A stretch of DNA of 64,000 nt from assembly GCF_002865985.1 (NCBI RefSeq), contig NZ_LNDD01000003.1, positions 62,001 through 126,000 of the forward strand, given 5' to 3'. A program made the position numbers and the translations under genes. The notes below the pieces were generated by a model. The model searched no databases and had not been told where the DNA came from. It saw only the letters and a list, made by a program, of their open reading frames with translations. This document shows positions 1 to 10,604 of the stretch, one piece after another. How positions within the stretch are numbered: the stretch's first letter is position 1; every line of letters begins with the position of its first letter. The stretch comes from Thermotoga sp. SG1 (GTDB taxonomy: Bacteria; Thermotogota; Thermotogae; Thermotogales; Thermotogaceae).

Positions 1-3000
1 AGGGTGAATGAGAAAGGAATCATAACGGGTATATACACGGGTAGCAAGTGTGCCTCGGGTACGGGTGAGTTTTTTCTGCAACAACTTCAGAGAATGGGAA
101 TCTCCCTCGAGGAAGCAAACAGGGTGAACGTGGAAGACTATTACGAACTCTCCTCCAGATGTACGGTTTTCTGCAAAAGTGATTGCACACACGCACTGAA
201 CAAGGGTGTGCCAAAAGAATTGGTTCTGAACGGTCTTGGAAAGGTGATGGCCGACAAAATCGTTGAACTCGCACACAAAGCGAACGTGAGAAAGATCCTG
301 CTTGTTGGAGGTACGACCAGGAACAGACTGATGCTGAAGCACCTGAGAAAATTTCTCGACGTCGTTGTTCCTGAGGAAGCTCTGTTCTTCGAAGCCTTCG
401 GGGCATATCTCTGGGGGATCGCAAACAGGATCGAAACAAAACGCACTTTCGTGATAAAGGAGGAAAAAAGATCCAGCTTTCCCACACATGAACCCCTGAG
501 AAAGTACACTCATCTGGTGGAGTTCAAGGAGATGCCCTTTCAGGAAGCGAAAGATGGTGACGTGTGTATTCTGGGAATAGATGTTGGATCGACCACCACG
601 AAGGCTGTTCTGATGAGATACGAAGACAACGCCATTCTGGCCGGTGTGTATTTGAGAACCCTAGGTGATCCCATAAGGGCGGCACGACAGTGTTACACTT
701 CGATTCTTGAACAGTTGAACGGAACCAGGGTGAGGATAATCGGTCTTGGTGTTACAGGTTCTGGAAGAAAGATCGTGGGACTTTACTCCCAGACCGATGC
801 CGTCTACAACGAGATCATGGCCCATGCCAGAGCGGCGGCCCACTTCGATCCGGAAGTGGACACCATCTTCGAAATAGGCGGCCAGGATGCAAAATACACC
901 TACCTGGTGAACGGTGTGCCCACCGATTACGCCATGAACGAGGCGTGCTCTGCCGGAACGGGATCCTTCCTCGAGGAGGCCGCAGGAGAATCTTTGAGGG
1001 TTCATTACACGGAGATCGGTGATCTTGCCATGAGAGGTGAAAACCCGCCGAACTTCAGCGACCAGTGTGCCGCTTTCATAGGAAGTGATGTCAAAACCGC
1101 TGTGAACGAAGGAATTTCCAAAGAAGACATCTGTGCGGGACTTGTGTATTCCATTTGTATGAACTATCTGAACAGGGTAAAAGGAAACAGACCCGTTGGG
1201 AAGAAGATCTTCATGCAGGGTGGTGTCTGTTACAACAGGGCCGTTCCCATTGCCATGGCTGCCCTCGTCGGAAAAAAGATCGTGGTTCCCCCACATCCCG
1301 GCCTGATGGGTGCCTACGGTGTAGCACTCCTCACCAAAGAGAACCTGGCACTCGGATTTTTGAAAGAGAAAGAATTCGATCTGAAAGAGTTGATATCCAG
1401 AGAGGTCAGATACAGAGGAACGTTCATCTGTCCTGGTGGAAAGGAAAGGTGTGACAGAAAGTGTGAAATCAGGATCATAGAGATCGATGGAAAGAGATTT
1501 CCCTTCGGTGGTGCCTGCAACAAGTACGAAAACGTGGTAAGACATCTGAACGTCGACAGCACGAAGTACAACTTCGTGAAGAAAAGAGAAAGGTACATCT
1601 TCGATTTCGAGCGTGCAAAAGGTTCATCGAAGACGATCGGTCTGAGCAAGTCCCTTGCGATGAACAACCTGTTTCCTCTGTTCTACACGTTTTTGGAGGA
1701 ACTGGGATTCGAGGTGATCGTTCCTGAAAGATCCGACAGACGCGGCTGGGAAATGAAGAACTCCGAGTTCTGTTTCCCGGTGGAACTTTCCCATGGATAC
1801 ATGTACGACCTTCTTTCGAAAAATCCGGATTTGATCTTCGTTCCCAGAATACGTGGAATAAAAGTGGAAAATTCCGAGAACTACAACGTCTTCTGTCCCT
1901 TCGTCCAGAGTGAAGCGGACTGGCTCTCATCGGCCTTTCCGTCTTTGAAAGAAAAACTCGTGACGGAGTACTTCGACTTTTCACGTGGAGATGAGAGAGA
2001 ACGGTTCCTCGAACTGGCAGAAAAGCTCGGAAAACCGAAAGAAGAAGGGGAAAAAGCCTTCGAAAAGGCCCGGACAGTCTTTCGCGAGAGGTTCGAGTCG
2101 ATAAAGAAGCAGTGGAACGATTTTCTGAAAGTCCTCGAAAGTTCAGAGTTTGGAGTCGTTCTCTTCGGAAGGTCCTACAACGCGTTTTCTTCCGATGCGA
2201 ACATGGGTATTCCCGAGAAATTCGCCACCCGCGGAATACCCATCATAAACTTCGATTCTCTTCCTTTCGAAAAAGAAGATGGTTACAGGAACATGTACTG
2301 GTCCTGGGGAGAGATGATACTGAAGGCGGCCCGATTCGTCGAAAAGCATCCGAAACTCTTCGGTGTCTACATCACCAACTTCAGCTGTGGGCCAGATTCT
2401 TTCATTATTTCCTACTTCAGAGACATCATGGGGAAAAAGCCTTCCCTGGTGCTGGAACTCGACAGTCACACAGCGGATGCGGGCGTGGAAACGAGAGTGG
2501 AGGCGTTCATCGATATAGTGAGAAGTTACCTCAAACTGAAGAAAAAAGAAGAAGGAAAGGGTCCGGTGAAAAGACCCTACACCGTTCTGGAAAAGGACAG
2601 ACTATATGTCATCACGCCAGATGGAAAGAGAAAAACGCTCGACGACGAGCGTGTGAAGGTTGTCTTTCCTTCGATGGGACAGTTCGGTTCTCAGTGTCTT
2701 TCTGCAGCGTTCAGATACCACGGTGTCAGATCCGATGTGTGTCCACCACCGGATGTGGAGGAGTTCAAGCTCGGAAGGGGAAACTCTCTGTCGAAGGAGT
2801 GTCTGCCTCTTCAACTCACCCTTGGAAGTCTCATAAAGTACGTGAAAGAGAAAGCGAATCGGGACGAAATCGTTCTCTACTTCATGCCGGAGACGATGGG
2901 ACCATGCAGATTTGGACAGTACAGCGTCTTCATGAACCTGTGGCTGGACAGAAACAACGTGGAAAACGTAACGCTCTTTGGACTCAACTCGGAGAACGCT

Positions 3001-3963
3001 TACGCTGGTCTGGGAACTGCCTTCAGGATAAGGGCATGGCTTGCGGTGGTTGTATCGGACGTCTTCTTCGATGTAGAACGCGGTGTGATGACGCTTGCGA
3101 AGGACAGGGAAGAAGCAAAGAAGGTTGTGGAGGGCTGTAAAGAAAAGATACTGCTCAGTCTGGCGAACGATCCTCTGAGAAAGTTCTTCAAAACGCTCGA
3201 GGAAGTTGCGGGGATACTTTCGGGTGTTGAGAAGAAAATGGACTACGAACACGCTCCCAAGGTGCTTCTGACAGGTGAAATATACGTCAGAAGGGACGAA
3301 TTTTCCAGGAAGAACCTGGAAGAACTCATGGAGAAAAACGGGATCATCATGCACATCTCTCCCGTTCACGAATGGATCTACTACACGGATTATCTCTTCC
3401 TGAACAGGTTGATCTCACCGGACTCCACAGGAATGGACAGACTGAAAAAACGTGTGGAGGTGCTGGTGAAAAGGTACATAGAGAAACGAGTAAAAAAGAC
3501 CATGGAAAAAACGGGCTTTTACAGGGGTCACATGGTGAACATAAGGGAAATCGTCAGATCCGCCAGAGACTATCTGAATCCAAGGCTCACGGGTGAAGCG
3601 ATCCTCACGATCGGAACGATTCTTCACGAGATAGTGGAGCACTACGATGGTATCATCTCCATCGGACCGTTCGGCTGCATGCCGAGCAGAATAGCAGAAG
3701 CCATCGTGAAGAGAGGATTGGAAGAGTTGAAACACAAAGCAAAAGGGAAGATCAAGAAAGTGCTGGAAGAGTTCGGAGACCTTCCGGTGATACACATAGA
3801 GTCCGACGGAAACCCGTTCACTCCAACCGTCCAGAGTAAGTTAGAAGCCTTCATGTTCCAGGTGAGACGCTTGAGAAACTACCTCAACGGCGTGATCGAC
3901 AGCCTGGGTGTTGTGGAGGAATTTTCAGAGAGTGCTTCGGAGAAGATCAGAGTTGATTCATGA
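1..3963 (+). CDS. Activator of 2-hydroxyacyl-CoA dehydratase family, giant fusion protein (5' truncated)
   Basis: About 1320 residues of a BadF/BadG/BcrA/BcrD-type ATPase fused to a DUF2229-type region. The second ATPase copy begins near residue 190 with GIDVGSTTTK and carries NEACSAGTGSF; the first copy is present only from GSKCASGTGEFF onward, so its phosphate-binding N-terminus lies upstream of the window. The frame is open to base 1; the GTG at 4 is probably internal. Each copy keeps the Cys of the A/S-GTG motif; in this family paired cysteines bridge a 4Fe-4S cluster between subunits, and ATP hydrolysis drives electron transfer to a dehydratase. The C-terminal part is Cys-rich (for example LSKECLPLQ). 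The substrate enzyme is unknown. It overlaps the convergent ATPase gene by 17 nt. Confidence 0.85.
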   Translation, partial: RVNEKGIITGIYTGSKCASGTGEFFLQQLQRMGISLEEANRVNVEDYYELSSRCTVFCKSDCTHALNKGVPKELVLNGLGKVMADKIVELAHKANVRKILLVGGTTRNRLMLKHLRKFLDVVVPEEALFFEAFGAYLWGIANRIETKRTFVIKEEKRSSFPTHEPLRKYTHLVEFKEMPFQEAKDGDVCILGIDVGSTTTKAVLMRYEDNAILAGVYLRTLGDPIRAARQCYTSILEQLNGTRVRIIGLGVTGSGRKIVGLYSQTDAVYNEIMAHARAAAHFDPEVDTIFEIGGQDAKYTYLVNGVPTDYAMNEACSAGTGSFLEEAAGESLRVHYTEIGDLAMRGENPPNFSDQCAAFIGSDVKTAVNEGISKEDICAGLVYSICMNYLNRVKGNRPVGKKIFMQGGVCYNRAVPIAMAALVGKKIVVPPHPGLMGAYGVALLTKENLALGFLKEKEFDLKELISREVRYRGTFICPGGKERCDRKCEIRIIEIDGKRFPFGGACNKYENVVRHLNVDSTKYNFVKKRERYIFDFERAKGSSKTIGLSKSLAMNNLFPLFYTFLEELGFEVIVPERSDRRGWEMKNSEFCFPVELSHGYMYDLLSKNPDLIFVPRIRGIKVENSENYNVFCPFVQSEADWLSSAFPSLKEKLVTEYFDFSRGDERERFLELAEKLGKPKEEGEKAFEKARTVFRERFESIKKQWNDFLKVLESSEFGVVLFGRSYNAFSSDANMGIPEKFATRGIPIINFDSLPFEKEDGYRNMYWSWGEMILKAARFVEKHPKLFGVYITNFSCGPDSFIISYFRDIMGKKPSLVLELDSHTADAGVETRVEAFIDIVRSYLKLKKKEEGKGPVKRPYTVLEKDRLYVITPDGKRKTLDDERVKVVFPSMGQFGSQCLSAAFRYHGVRSDVCPPPDVEEFKLGRGNSLSKECLPLQLTLGSLIKYVKEKANRDEIVLYFMPETMGPCRFGQYSVFMNLWLDRNNVENVTLFGLNSENAYAGLGTAFRIRAWLAVVVSDVFFDVERGVMTLAKDREEAKKVVEGCKEKILLSLANDPLRKFFKTLEEVAGILSGVEKKMDYEHAPKVLLTGEIYVRRDEFSRKNLEELMEKNGIIMHISPVHEWIYYTDYLFLNRLISPDSTGMDRLKKRVEVLVKRYIEKRVKKTMEKTGFYRGHMVNIREIVRSARDYLNPRLTGEAILTIGTILHEIVEHYDGIISIGPFGCMPSRIAEAIVKRGLEELKHKAKGKIKKVLEEFGDLPVIHIESDGNPFTPTVQSKLEAFMFQVRRLRNYLNGVIDSLGVVEEFSESASEKIRVDS

Positions 3964-4654
3964 GGATCTCCAGAGTATGCTTTTCTAGTTCTGAAAAGAG
4001 AGGATCTGAGAGAACTTCGAGTGTTCTCGGTTTTGGAAACGGCACCGAGATCTCTTTCAATACCTTCGTGGGTCGTGGGGAAAGGACCAGTATCCTGTCG
4101 GAAAGGAACACGGCTTCTTCCACGTCATGTGTGATCAGTATGGCGGAGCTTTTCATCCTGTGTATCTCTTCTGAAAGCCATATCTGAAGTTTCTTTCTCG
4201 TGTACGCGTCGACCGATGAGAAGGGTTCGTCCAGTACCAGAAGGTCTTTTCCGGAGAGCACGGCCCTGAGGACCGAAAGTCTCTGTCTCATGCCTCCACT
4301 TAACTGGTAAGGACGCTTGCCTTCGAAGCCCGAAAGTCCGAACCTTTCGATCAGTTCTTTCACGTTTTCTGCGGCTTTTTTGCCTCTCAGAATGAGCGGA
4401 AGGGTGGCGTTTTCGTAGACCGTCATCCAGTCGAAGAGCACGTCTTTCTGAGGGCAATATCCCACACTGGATGTGGGGATCATCACGTTTCCTTCGTACG
4501 TGATGAGACCGAGAACGGCCTTCACGATGGTCGTCTTGCCACAACCGGATGGTCCAACAAGGGAGAGGATCTCTCCCTCGAAAAGATCCAGGGAGAGATC
4601 CTCCACCACCGGAAGATCGCCGTATCGAACTTTCAGATTCCTCACCGAGATCAC
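3947..4654 (-). CDS. Thiamine/pyrimidine-type ABC transporter, ATP-binding protein
   Basis: A 235-residue ABC ATPase of the nitrate/taurine/thiamine-precursor importer class. Walker A is GPSGCGKTT, the signature is LSGGMRQR, Walker B ends LLVLDEPF and the H-loop is ITHDVEEA. The open frame extends upstream to 4768, but I place the start at GTG 4654, which overlaps the TGA of the binding-protein gene (GTGA) and begins right at the first strand, ISVRNLKVRYG; no good ribosome site is visible, so translational coupling is likely. It is the last gene of the operon with permease and binding protein, and energises uptake of the substrate bound by the lipid-side or periplasmic receptor. Confidence 0.9.
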   Translation of the reverse strand: MISVRNLKVRYGDLPVVEDLSLDLFEGEILSLVGPSGCGKTTIVKAVLGLITYEGNVMIPTSSVGYCPQKDVLFDWMTVYENATLPLILRGKKAAENVKELIERFGLSGFEGKRPYQLSGGMRQRLSVLRAVLSGKDLLVLDEPFSSVDAYTRKKLQIWLSEEIHRMKSSAILITHDVEEAVFLSDRILVLSPRPTKVLKEISVPFPKPRTLEVLSDPLFSELEKHTLEILMNQL

Positions 4655-5595
4655 GGGAGAAACTCGTTCGTGAAGGCCTTCGTCACGTCTATCATTTCCT
4701 TCAAAAAGCCCGTCGAATATAGCCATTCTGCGTATCTCCTCCACACCTCTTCCTTCTGGTATCCCCACTTTTCGGCGTCTGCCTTATACTGTCCGGCGAG
4801 GTACTTCTGGGATTCGATGACTATCTTTTCATCGAGTTCCGGAGCGTACTTGAGCAGAATCTTTGCAGCCTCAACAGGATGCTGAATGGCGTATTCGTAG
4901 CCCCTCGCTGTTGCTTTCAGAAATCTTCTCACAAGGTCTGGATTCTTCTCTATCAGGGATTCGCTCGTTATGAGAACAGGTGTGTAATAGTCGAAGACCT
5001 CGTCTATTTCCCGAAGGGGGAGGAATTCTATCTCTATTCCTTTCACCTTGCTTGCAACACCGTCCCATCCGTAGAAGATCCAGGCAAAGTCGAACACATC
5101 GTTCAGGGTTCCCGCGAAAAAGTCCATCTGTCCAACGTTCACGAAAATCACCTTCGAAGGATCAGCACCGTATTTTCTCATGATGTACTCTATCGTTGCT
5201 CTTTCTATAGGAGATCCCCACGTTCCGTATTTTTTTCCTTCCCAGTCTTTCACGCTATTTATTCCTTCGCTCTTCAACCACGCAAATCCCGATGTGTTGT
5301 GCTGTATTACGGCGGCTATTGAAACGATGGGAAGCCCCTCTCCCCGGGCGAGAGTGACTGCTTCCTGGTAACTGACACCGAATTCTGCTTTTCCACTGGC
5401 CACGATTTGCTCCGCTGTGAGCCTGGAGGGCTGTACGATCTCCACGTTCAGACCTTCTTCTTCGTAGTATCCAAGGTCCCTGGCAACGTAGAGTCCCGTG
5501 TGATTCGTGTTTGGATACCAGTCCAGAACGACCGTTACTTCCTCTGCAAAAAGGGCGAGGGGGATCAGGAAGAGAAGAACCAGGATCTTCTTCAT
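4651..5595 (-). CDS. ABC transporter substrate-binding protein, NMT1/THI5-like (thiamine precursor type)
   Basis: 314 residues with a clear signal peptide (MKKILVLLFLIPLALFAEE, cleavage after FA). The mature protein opens VTVVLDWYPNTNHTGLYVA, the hallmark of the NMT1/THI5-like family, which binds hydroxymethylpyrimidine, formylaminopyrimidine or thiamine. Start ATG 5595 follows AGGAGG with good spacing and overlaps the permease stop (ATGA). Neighbouring permease, ATPase and a YkoF-like thiamine-binding protein support a thiamine-related substrate, but the ligand cannot be read from sequence. Confidence 0.9.
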   Translation of the reverse strand: MKKILVLLFLIPLALFAEEVTVVLDWYPNTNHTGLYVARDLGYYEEEGLNVEIVQPSRLTAEQIVASGKAEFGVSYQEAVTLARGEGLPIVSIAAVIQHNTSGFAWLKSEGINSVKDWEGKKYGTWGSPIERATIEYIMRKYGADPSKVIFVNVGQMDFFAGTLNDVFDFAWIFYGWDGVASKVKGIEIEFLPLREIDEVFDYYTPVLITSESLIEKNPDLVRRFLKATARGYEYAIQHPVEAAKILLKYAPELDEKIVIESQKYLAGQYKADAEKWGYQKEEVWRRYAEWLYSTGFLKEMIDVTKAFTNEFLP

Positions 5596-6344
5596 GCTAC
5601 CATCCTCCTTTCCTCAAACCACGGCGTGAGCCTTCTTGAAAGCAGATCCACCATCTTGAACACAGCCACACTCAGGATCACCACTATCACGATGGAAACA
5701 AAGAGTCTGTCTGCTCTGAACGTGTTCATGGCTCTGATCATGTAGATTCCAAGTCCCTTCTCTGCTCCAAGCCACTCACCTATGACGGCGGAGACCACGG
5801 CGTAGGTGGCAGATATCTTAAGCCCAGAGAAAACGTAGGGAAGCGTATGGGGTATTATCAGATATCTGTAGATCTGTGTTCTGGTTGCTTTCATCACCCT
5901 GAAAAGGTCCAGTGCGTCCGGATCAATCGTTCTGAATCCCTCCAAGGTGTTGAGAGCCACGGGAAAGAGTGTCACGAAAGCCACAACGCCCACCTTCGTT
6001 CCGATTCCAAGTCCAAACCAGATGACCACAAGTGGTGCCACAGCGACTATGGGAATTGCCTGTGAAACGATCAACACGGGATAGAGTATCTCTCTAATGA
6101 ACTGGAAAGTGTCCATCAGAACAGCGAGTCCCACACCGATCACAAGACCGATTGCAAGGCCAGAGAGGGACTCAACTATGGTGTACAGACTGTGGACGAG
6201 CAGTATTCTCCACTGTGAGATCATCTCGGAGACGATGGAGGACGGCTTTGGGAGAAGATACTGCGGCACATTCGAAAACTCCCACACGACCAGAACGGCA
6301 ATCAGAAAGATCCACTTAGCGGTACTTCGATACCTTCTCCTCAA
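5592..6344 (-). CDS. ABC transporter permease (thiamine/HMP-type importer)
   Basis: 250-residue BPD_transp_1 permease with about six membrane segments. The EAA-like loop is visible around LFRVMKATRTQIYRYLIIPHTLPYVFSGLK. The frame is open to 6410, but TTG 6344 is preceded by GGAGGT seven bases away, gives a normal short basic N-terminus (RRRYRSTAKW) before the first membrane helix, and is the best start. It overlaps the end of the YkoF-like gene by 29 nt and the binding-protein gene by 4 nt, so the four genes form one operon. Confidence 0.88.
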   Translation of the reverse strand: MRRRYRSTAKWIFLIAVLVVWEFSNVPQYLLPKPSSIVSEMISQWRILLVHSLYTIVESLSGLAIGLVIGVGLAVLMDTFQFIREILYPVLIVSQAIPIVAVAPLVVIWFGLGIGTKVGVVAFVTLFPVALNTLEGFRTIDPDALDLFRVMKATRTQIYRYLIIPHTLPYVFSGLKISATYAVVSAVIGEWLGAEKGLGIYMIRAMNTFRADRLFVSIVIVVILSVAVFKMVDLLSRRLTPWFEERRMVA

Positions 6345-6600
6345 TGGTGATACCTCCAGATCTGTAGTCCACGTCGAGCTGGAGAACGAACCTCTTTGTG
6401 AAACTTTCAAGGTATCTTGCGAGTTCCTTCACTCGATCCATGATCTCGTTGAAATCTCCCTCCACCGTTGTGCTGGATGGTCCCACTTCGTACTTCATGC
6501 CCCACGATGCTATTTTTTCTATGGCTTTGTCGATCACCTCGTGGAGCCTTCCGTCTTCCACGGCAGGTACTACTTTTATGGAAACTGTAACCTTCGGCAC
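6316..6600 (-). CDS. MTH1187/YkoF-like thiamine-binding protein
   Basis: 94 residues, start GTG 6600 with GGAGGTG upstream. The sequence (PKVTVSIKVVPAV... through LQLDVDYR) fits the small ferredoxin-like MTH1187/YkoF family (PF01910), members of which bind thiamine or its pyrimidine. First gene of the importer operon, which suggests a soluble buffer or sensor of the imported compound. I recall a solved structure of the T. maritima counterpart (TM0486) but cannot check it here. Confidence 0.85.
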   Translation of the reverse strand: MPKVTVSIKVVPAVEDGRLHEVIDKAIEKIASWGMKYEVGPSSTTVEGDFNEIMDRVKELARYLESFTKRFVLQLDVDYRSGGITIEEKVSKYR

Positions 6601-6645
6601 ACTGCCACCTCCAATTCGGTTCTTCTAATTTTAATTGTATCATAG

Positions 6646-6651
6646 TATAAT
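6646..6651 (+). promoter_or_regulatory. -10 element of the MIP18-like/prmC operon
   Basis: TATAAT lies 20 bases upstream of the ATG at 6671, in a 70-base divergent intergenic region. No good -35 is seen at 16-18 bp. On the opposite strand TATACT and TACAAT in the same stretch could serve the thiamine-type operon. The region is too short for a TPP riboswitch on either strand. Confidence 0.45.
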
Positions 6652-6670
6652 GGAACCGGGAGGGATGTGT

Positions 6671-8241
<1,571 letters not shown>

Positions 8242-8245
<4 letters not shown>

Positions 8246-8976
8246 GAAATTCCTCCCTCTTTCATCACATTGTTGGCGAACTCGACAACATCCTTATTGT
8301 ACTTCAGAGTGGCCAGGCCATCAAGCGGAGTTTCTCCCATGTTCACGATGACCAGTTTTCCTCCACCGCGAACGGTTATGAGGGGAAGTTCGGCAGCCGG
8401 ATACACGACCAAAGAAGATCCCATCACGATCATCAAACCGGCTTTCGATGAAAGACGGATTGCCTCGTTCAGGGCGTTCTGAGGTAACGCCTCTCCAAAG
8501 AACACGATGTTCGGTCTGATCAAACCTGAACAATCGTCGCACCTTGGAACGCTGGCTTTTTCGAGTTTCTTCATAACGTCTTTCACCGTGTATTCTTTTC
8601 CACATTTTGTGCAATAGTACTCTTCAACGTTTCCGTGAAGTTCTACGACCTTTCTGCTTCCTGCTTTTTGATGGAGTCTGTCTATGTTCTGTGTGATGAC
8701 GGCCTCTATGAGCCCCCGCTCTTCCAGTTTTGCCAGCAGAACGTGTGCAGGGTTTGGATTTGCGTCCAGCATCGGGAAGATACCCTCTTTTGCGAATTCA
8801 TAGAATTTTTCGGGGTGAGAGTAGAAGAAGTCTATATCGAAGACGTTCTGCGGGTACTTTCTGTATATACCCTGTGGTCCTCTGAAGTCGGGAATACCAC
8901 TTGGAGTACTTATTCCGGCTCCTGTGAGCACAACCGTGAGTCTGGATTCATTCAGAAGTTTCAGAAACTCCTTCAT
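8242..8976 (-). CDS. NAD-dependent protein deacetylase, Sir2 family
   Basis: 244 residues, class U/III-type sirtuin. The NAD-binding motifs GAGIS (20-24), GIPDFRG (27-33) and QNIDRLH (96-102) are present, with catalytic His114 (ELHGN) and a zinc ribbon C122-x2-C125...C146-x2-C149. It removes acetyl groups from lysines with NAD as co-substrate; I recall that the T. maritima protein (Sir2Tm) has been studied structurally. Start ATG 8976 has AGGTGA upstream. It overlaps both neighbours (29 nt and 4 nt), so the three genes are tightly coupled. Confidence 0.96.
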
Positions 8977-9553
8977 TCTCTGTCACCTGCTTGAAGATGA
9001 CGCTTGGAAATCTCATAGGCTCTTTTGGTCTCCATATCAGAATGTTGTTTTCCCTCTCGGTTGGAGTGGGGAAGATCGATATCACCGTGGCGTCTTCTGG
9101 CAGCTTCATAACGATCTCTGTCTCTCCTGGCACGTTCAGTGTGAGACTTCCCATACTCGTGTCCAGAACATCACCGTTCAACTGGGCAGCGCCCTTCAGA
9201 AAGGTGGTCTCTGTGACCTCGAGCATGCCTCCAGAGTCGCTAACGCTCACCTTGTAATCCAGTGGAATTATCTCTCTTCCGACCTCTTTGCTGACCTGAG
9301 AGAAATACTCGTTCAGTCCCTCTTTGGAGGCGGAGGCGTAGTTTGCCCTGTACTCTTCCTTTTTCTTTTCGTCTTTGAAATACAGCTTCGCGTTCGTGGT
9401 GAACGTCGCATTTCCAGAATAATCGTACTCCATCGTGCTCTTGTAGTATACTATTTCAAAGGGAGCTCGTCCTCCCAGAAAGAAAAACAGAAACTCCACA
9501 AGCATGAAGACTACCATGATGATGAGTAAGATGTAGATGGTTTTTGAACTCAA
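8948..9553 (-). CDS. Single-pass membrane protein of unknown function
   Basis: About 201 residues with an N-terminal membrane helix (TIYILLIIMVVFMLVEFLFFFLGG) and a beta-rich outer domain containing lysine/glutamate-rich stretches. No family recognised. A GTG at 9562 is only one base from GGAGA, so I prefer TTG 9553, eight bases downstream of it. First gene of the operon with sir2, whose start lies inside its 3' end. Confidence 0.65.
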   Translation of the reverse strand: MSSKTIYILLIIMVVFMLVEFLFFFLGGRAPFEIVYYKSTMEYDYSGNATFTTNAKLYFKDEKKKEEYRANYASASKEGLNEYFSQVSKEVGREIIPLDYKVSVSDSGGMLEVTETTFLKGAAQLNGDVLDTSMGSLTLNVPGETEIVMKLPEDATVISIFPTPTERENNILIWRPKEPMRFPSVIFKQVTENEGVSETSE

Positions 9554-9608
9554 CGCTCTCACTCTCCTTTTTTAATTAATGTTACCACAGAAAGCGGAGG
9601 GATAAAAG

Positions 9609-10595
9609 TTGAGAATCCTGAGCGGTATGAGACCAACGGGAAAACTTCACATAGGTCACCTGGTGGGGGCTTTGGAAAACTGGGTGAGACTTCAGGAAGA
9701 GGGAAACGAATGTTTCTATTTCGTAGCTGACTGGCATGCCTTGACGACTCACTACGACGATGTTTCCCGGCTGAAAGAGTACACCCGGGATCTGGTGAGA
9801 GGGTTTCTCGCCTGCGGAATAGATCCTGAAAAGTCCGTGGTGTTTGTCCAGTCCGGTGTGAAAGAGCACGCAGAACTTGCACTTCTGTTCAGTATGATAG
9901 TCTCTGTGTCACGTCTTGAGAGAATTCCCACCTACAAAGAAATAAAGAAAGAACTCAATTACAAGGACCTTTCTACCGCAGGATTCCTCATATACCCTGT
10001 TCTTCAGGCGGCAGATATTCTGATATACAAGGCCGAAGGAGTACCGGTCGGTGAGGACCAGGTTTACCACATAGAGCTCACAAGGGAGATCGCAAGAAGA
10101 TTCAACCACCTGTACGCAGAGGTGTTTCCCGAACCGGATGCCATCCTCTCCAGGGTACCCAAACTTCCGGGAACGGATGGAAGGAAGATGAGCAAAAGTT
10201 ACGGAAACATCATAAACCTTGAAATCTCAGAGATCGAACTGGAAAGAACCATTCTGAGAATGATGACAGATCCTGCCAGAGTGAGAAGAACAGACCCGGG
10301 AAATCCTGAGAACTGTCCTGTCTGGAGGTACCACCAGGCGTTCGACATCAGTGAAGAGGAGAGCAAATGGGTCTGGGAGGGTTGTACAACGGCCAAAATA
10401 GGGTGTGTTGACTGCAAAAGGCTTCTTTTGAAGAACATGAAGAAGAAACTGATACCGATCTGGGAGAATTTCTCCAGAATAGACGAAGATCCACGCTATG
10501 TGGACGATGTGATTCTTGAAGGAACGAAAAGGGCCAGGGAAGTGGCCAGGCAAACCATGGAGGAAGTGAGAAAGGCGATGAATCTCATGTTCTGA
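9609..10595 (+). CDS. trpS: Tryptophanyl-tRNA synthetase with 4Fe-4S site
   Basis: 328 residues, class I synthetase charging tRNA-Trp. The HIGH signature is HIGH at 14-17 and KMSKS is at 193-197. A C-x22-C-x6-C-x2-C array (C236, C259, C266, C269) sits in the anticodon-binding region; the same spacing binds a 4Fe-4S cluster in T. maritima TrpRS. Start TTG 9609 has GGAGGG seven bases upstream. Followed after 9 bases by scpA, so likely co-transcribed. Confidence 0.97.
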   Translation: MRILSGMRPTGKLHIGHLVGALENWVRLQEEGNECFYFVADWHALTTHYDDVSRLKEYTRDLVRGFLACGIDPEKSVVFVQSGVKEHAELALLFSMIVSVSRLERIPTYKEIKKELNYKDLSTAGFLIYPVLQAADILIYKAEGVPVGEDQVYHIELTREIARRFNHLYAEVFPEPDAILSRVPKLPGTDGRKMSKSYGNIINLEISEIELERTILRMMTDPARVRRTDPGNPENCPVWRYHQAFDISEEESKWVWEGCTTAKIGCVDCKRLLLKNMKKKLIPIWENFSRIDEDPRYVDDVILEGTKRAREVARQTMEEVRKAMNLMF

Positions 10596-10604
10596 GGTGA
10601 AAAT

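Noticed and set aside
6601-6670. TPP riboswitch for the thiamine-type importer
   Set aside because: Too little space and no CUGAGA or paired helices.
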